Of a stretch of 14,264 nt of DNA, positions 14,070 to 14,264 are shown piece by piece. The position numbers were made by a program, and so were the translations under genes. Source of the DNA: Clostridia bacterium. Its GTDB lineage: Bacteria; Bacillota_E; RBS10-35; JAJYVN01. Below the pieces are notes generated by a model, which saw nothing but the letters and a program-made list of their open reading frames with translations, was not told where the DNA came from and made no database searches. The DNA lies in the NCBI GenBank assembly GCA_027335515.1, contig DAHWHT010000335.1:1-14264 (forward strand). Direction: 5' to 3'. Position 1 is the stretch's first letter, and every line of letters begins with the position of its first letter.

Positions 14070-14264
14070 TGGTGGGGAGCATGGGTGTCGTGCGGGGGCT
14101 GGCGGACCTGCTCATCGTGTCCTCGCTGGCGCTGCTCGTGGTGCGCCCGGCCCTCTGGAGCATCGCCCTGCTCGCGGGCCAGGCCGCCATCGTCGCCGTG
14201 CTGGCGGTGGCCACGACCCCGACCACGGCGGGGTGGATCGCCGCCGCGGCGATCGTACTCGCCA
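14069..14264 (+). CDS. hyfE: HyfE-like (NuoK-related) membrane subunit, N-terminal part
   Basis: Truncated by the right edge; 65 residues are visible. The frame starts with MVGSMGVVRGLADLLIVSSLALLVV, followed by a second hydrophobic stretch (LWSIALLAGQAAIVAVLAVA) and the start of a third. This pattern, including Gln in the second span, resembles E. coli HyfE, and the position after a HyfC-like gene is the usual one. The ATG overlaps the preceding stop (TGATG) and has GGGGG eight bases upstream; an ATG at 14081 is an alternative. The assignment leans partly on context because the visible part is short. Confidence 0.68.
   Translation, partial: MVGSMGVVRGLADLLIVSSLALLVVRPALWSIALLAGQAAIVAVLAVATTPTTAGWIAAAAIVLA

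Overview
The window is GC-rich bacterial DNA with dense coding, frequent GTG starts, strong purine-rich Shine-Dalgarno sequences (one perfect AAGGAGGT) and several overlapping or nearly abutting genes. Gene content (an M16C presequence-protease-like peptidase, a formylglycine-type sulfatase, a fused two-half ABC permease, a hydrogenase-4-like membrane module) would fit a high-GC Firmicute-type lineage such as Symbiobacterium, Thermaerobacter or Sulfobacillus relatives. That is inference from gene content; Chloroflexota or Actinobacteria are not excluded. I saw no transposase, integrase, CRISPR array, tRNA or rRNA.

Left third (1-5202, all on the minus strand, so transcribed right to left). A PAS-GGDEF-methyltransferase fusion protein (3407-5140) has a consensus TATAAT upstream. 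After a 195-base gap come a phytanoyl-CoA-dioxygenase-family oxygenase (2378-3211), a type I sulfatase without signal peptide (913-2277) and, 20 bases later, the N-terminal 297 residues of an M16C zinc peptidase that runs off the left edge. The oxygenase and sulfatase share almost identical translation-start regions.

Middle (5203-10304). A stretch of about 470 bases shows no convincing gene. Next is a small single-span membrane protein (5678-5935) behind a perfect Shine-Dalgarno, with a 13-base-period direct repeat upstream. A three-gene ABC importer operon on the minus strand follows: lipoprotein binding protein (9116-10228), fused permease (7287-9119) and ATPase (6181-7257). Its substrate class is Fe(III)/aminoethylphosphonate/polyamine-like and cannot be decided from the sequence.

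Right third (10572-14264, plus strand). A divergent, partly AT-rich intergenic region leads into a cysteine-free ArsR-type regulator (10643-11047) whose stop overlaps the start of a HyfB-like antiporter-type subunit (11044-13038). A HyfC/NuoH-like subunit (13137-14069) and the start of a HyfE-like subunit (14069 to the edge) follow. This is the membrane arm of a complex-I-related, hydrogenase-4-type complex; the catalytic subunits would lie beyond the right edge, so whether it is a true hydrogenase is open.

The most unusual items are the diguanylate-cyclase/methyltransferase fusion, the ArsR gene translationally coupled to a Hyf-type complex, and the cytoplasmic oxygenase-sulfatase pair.
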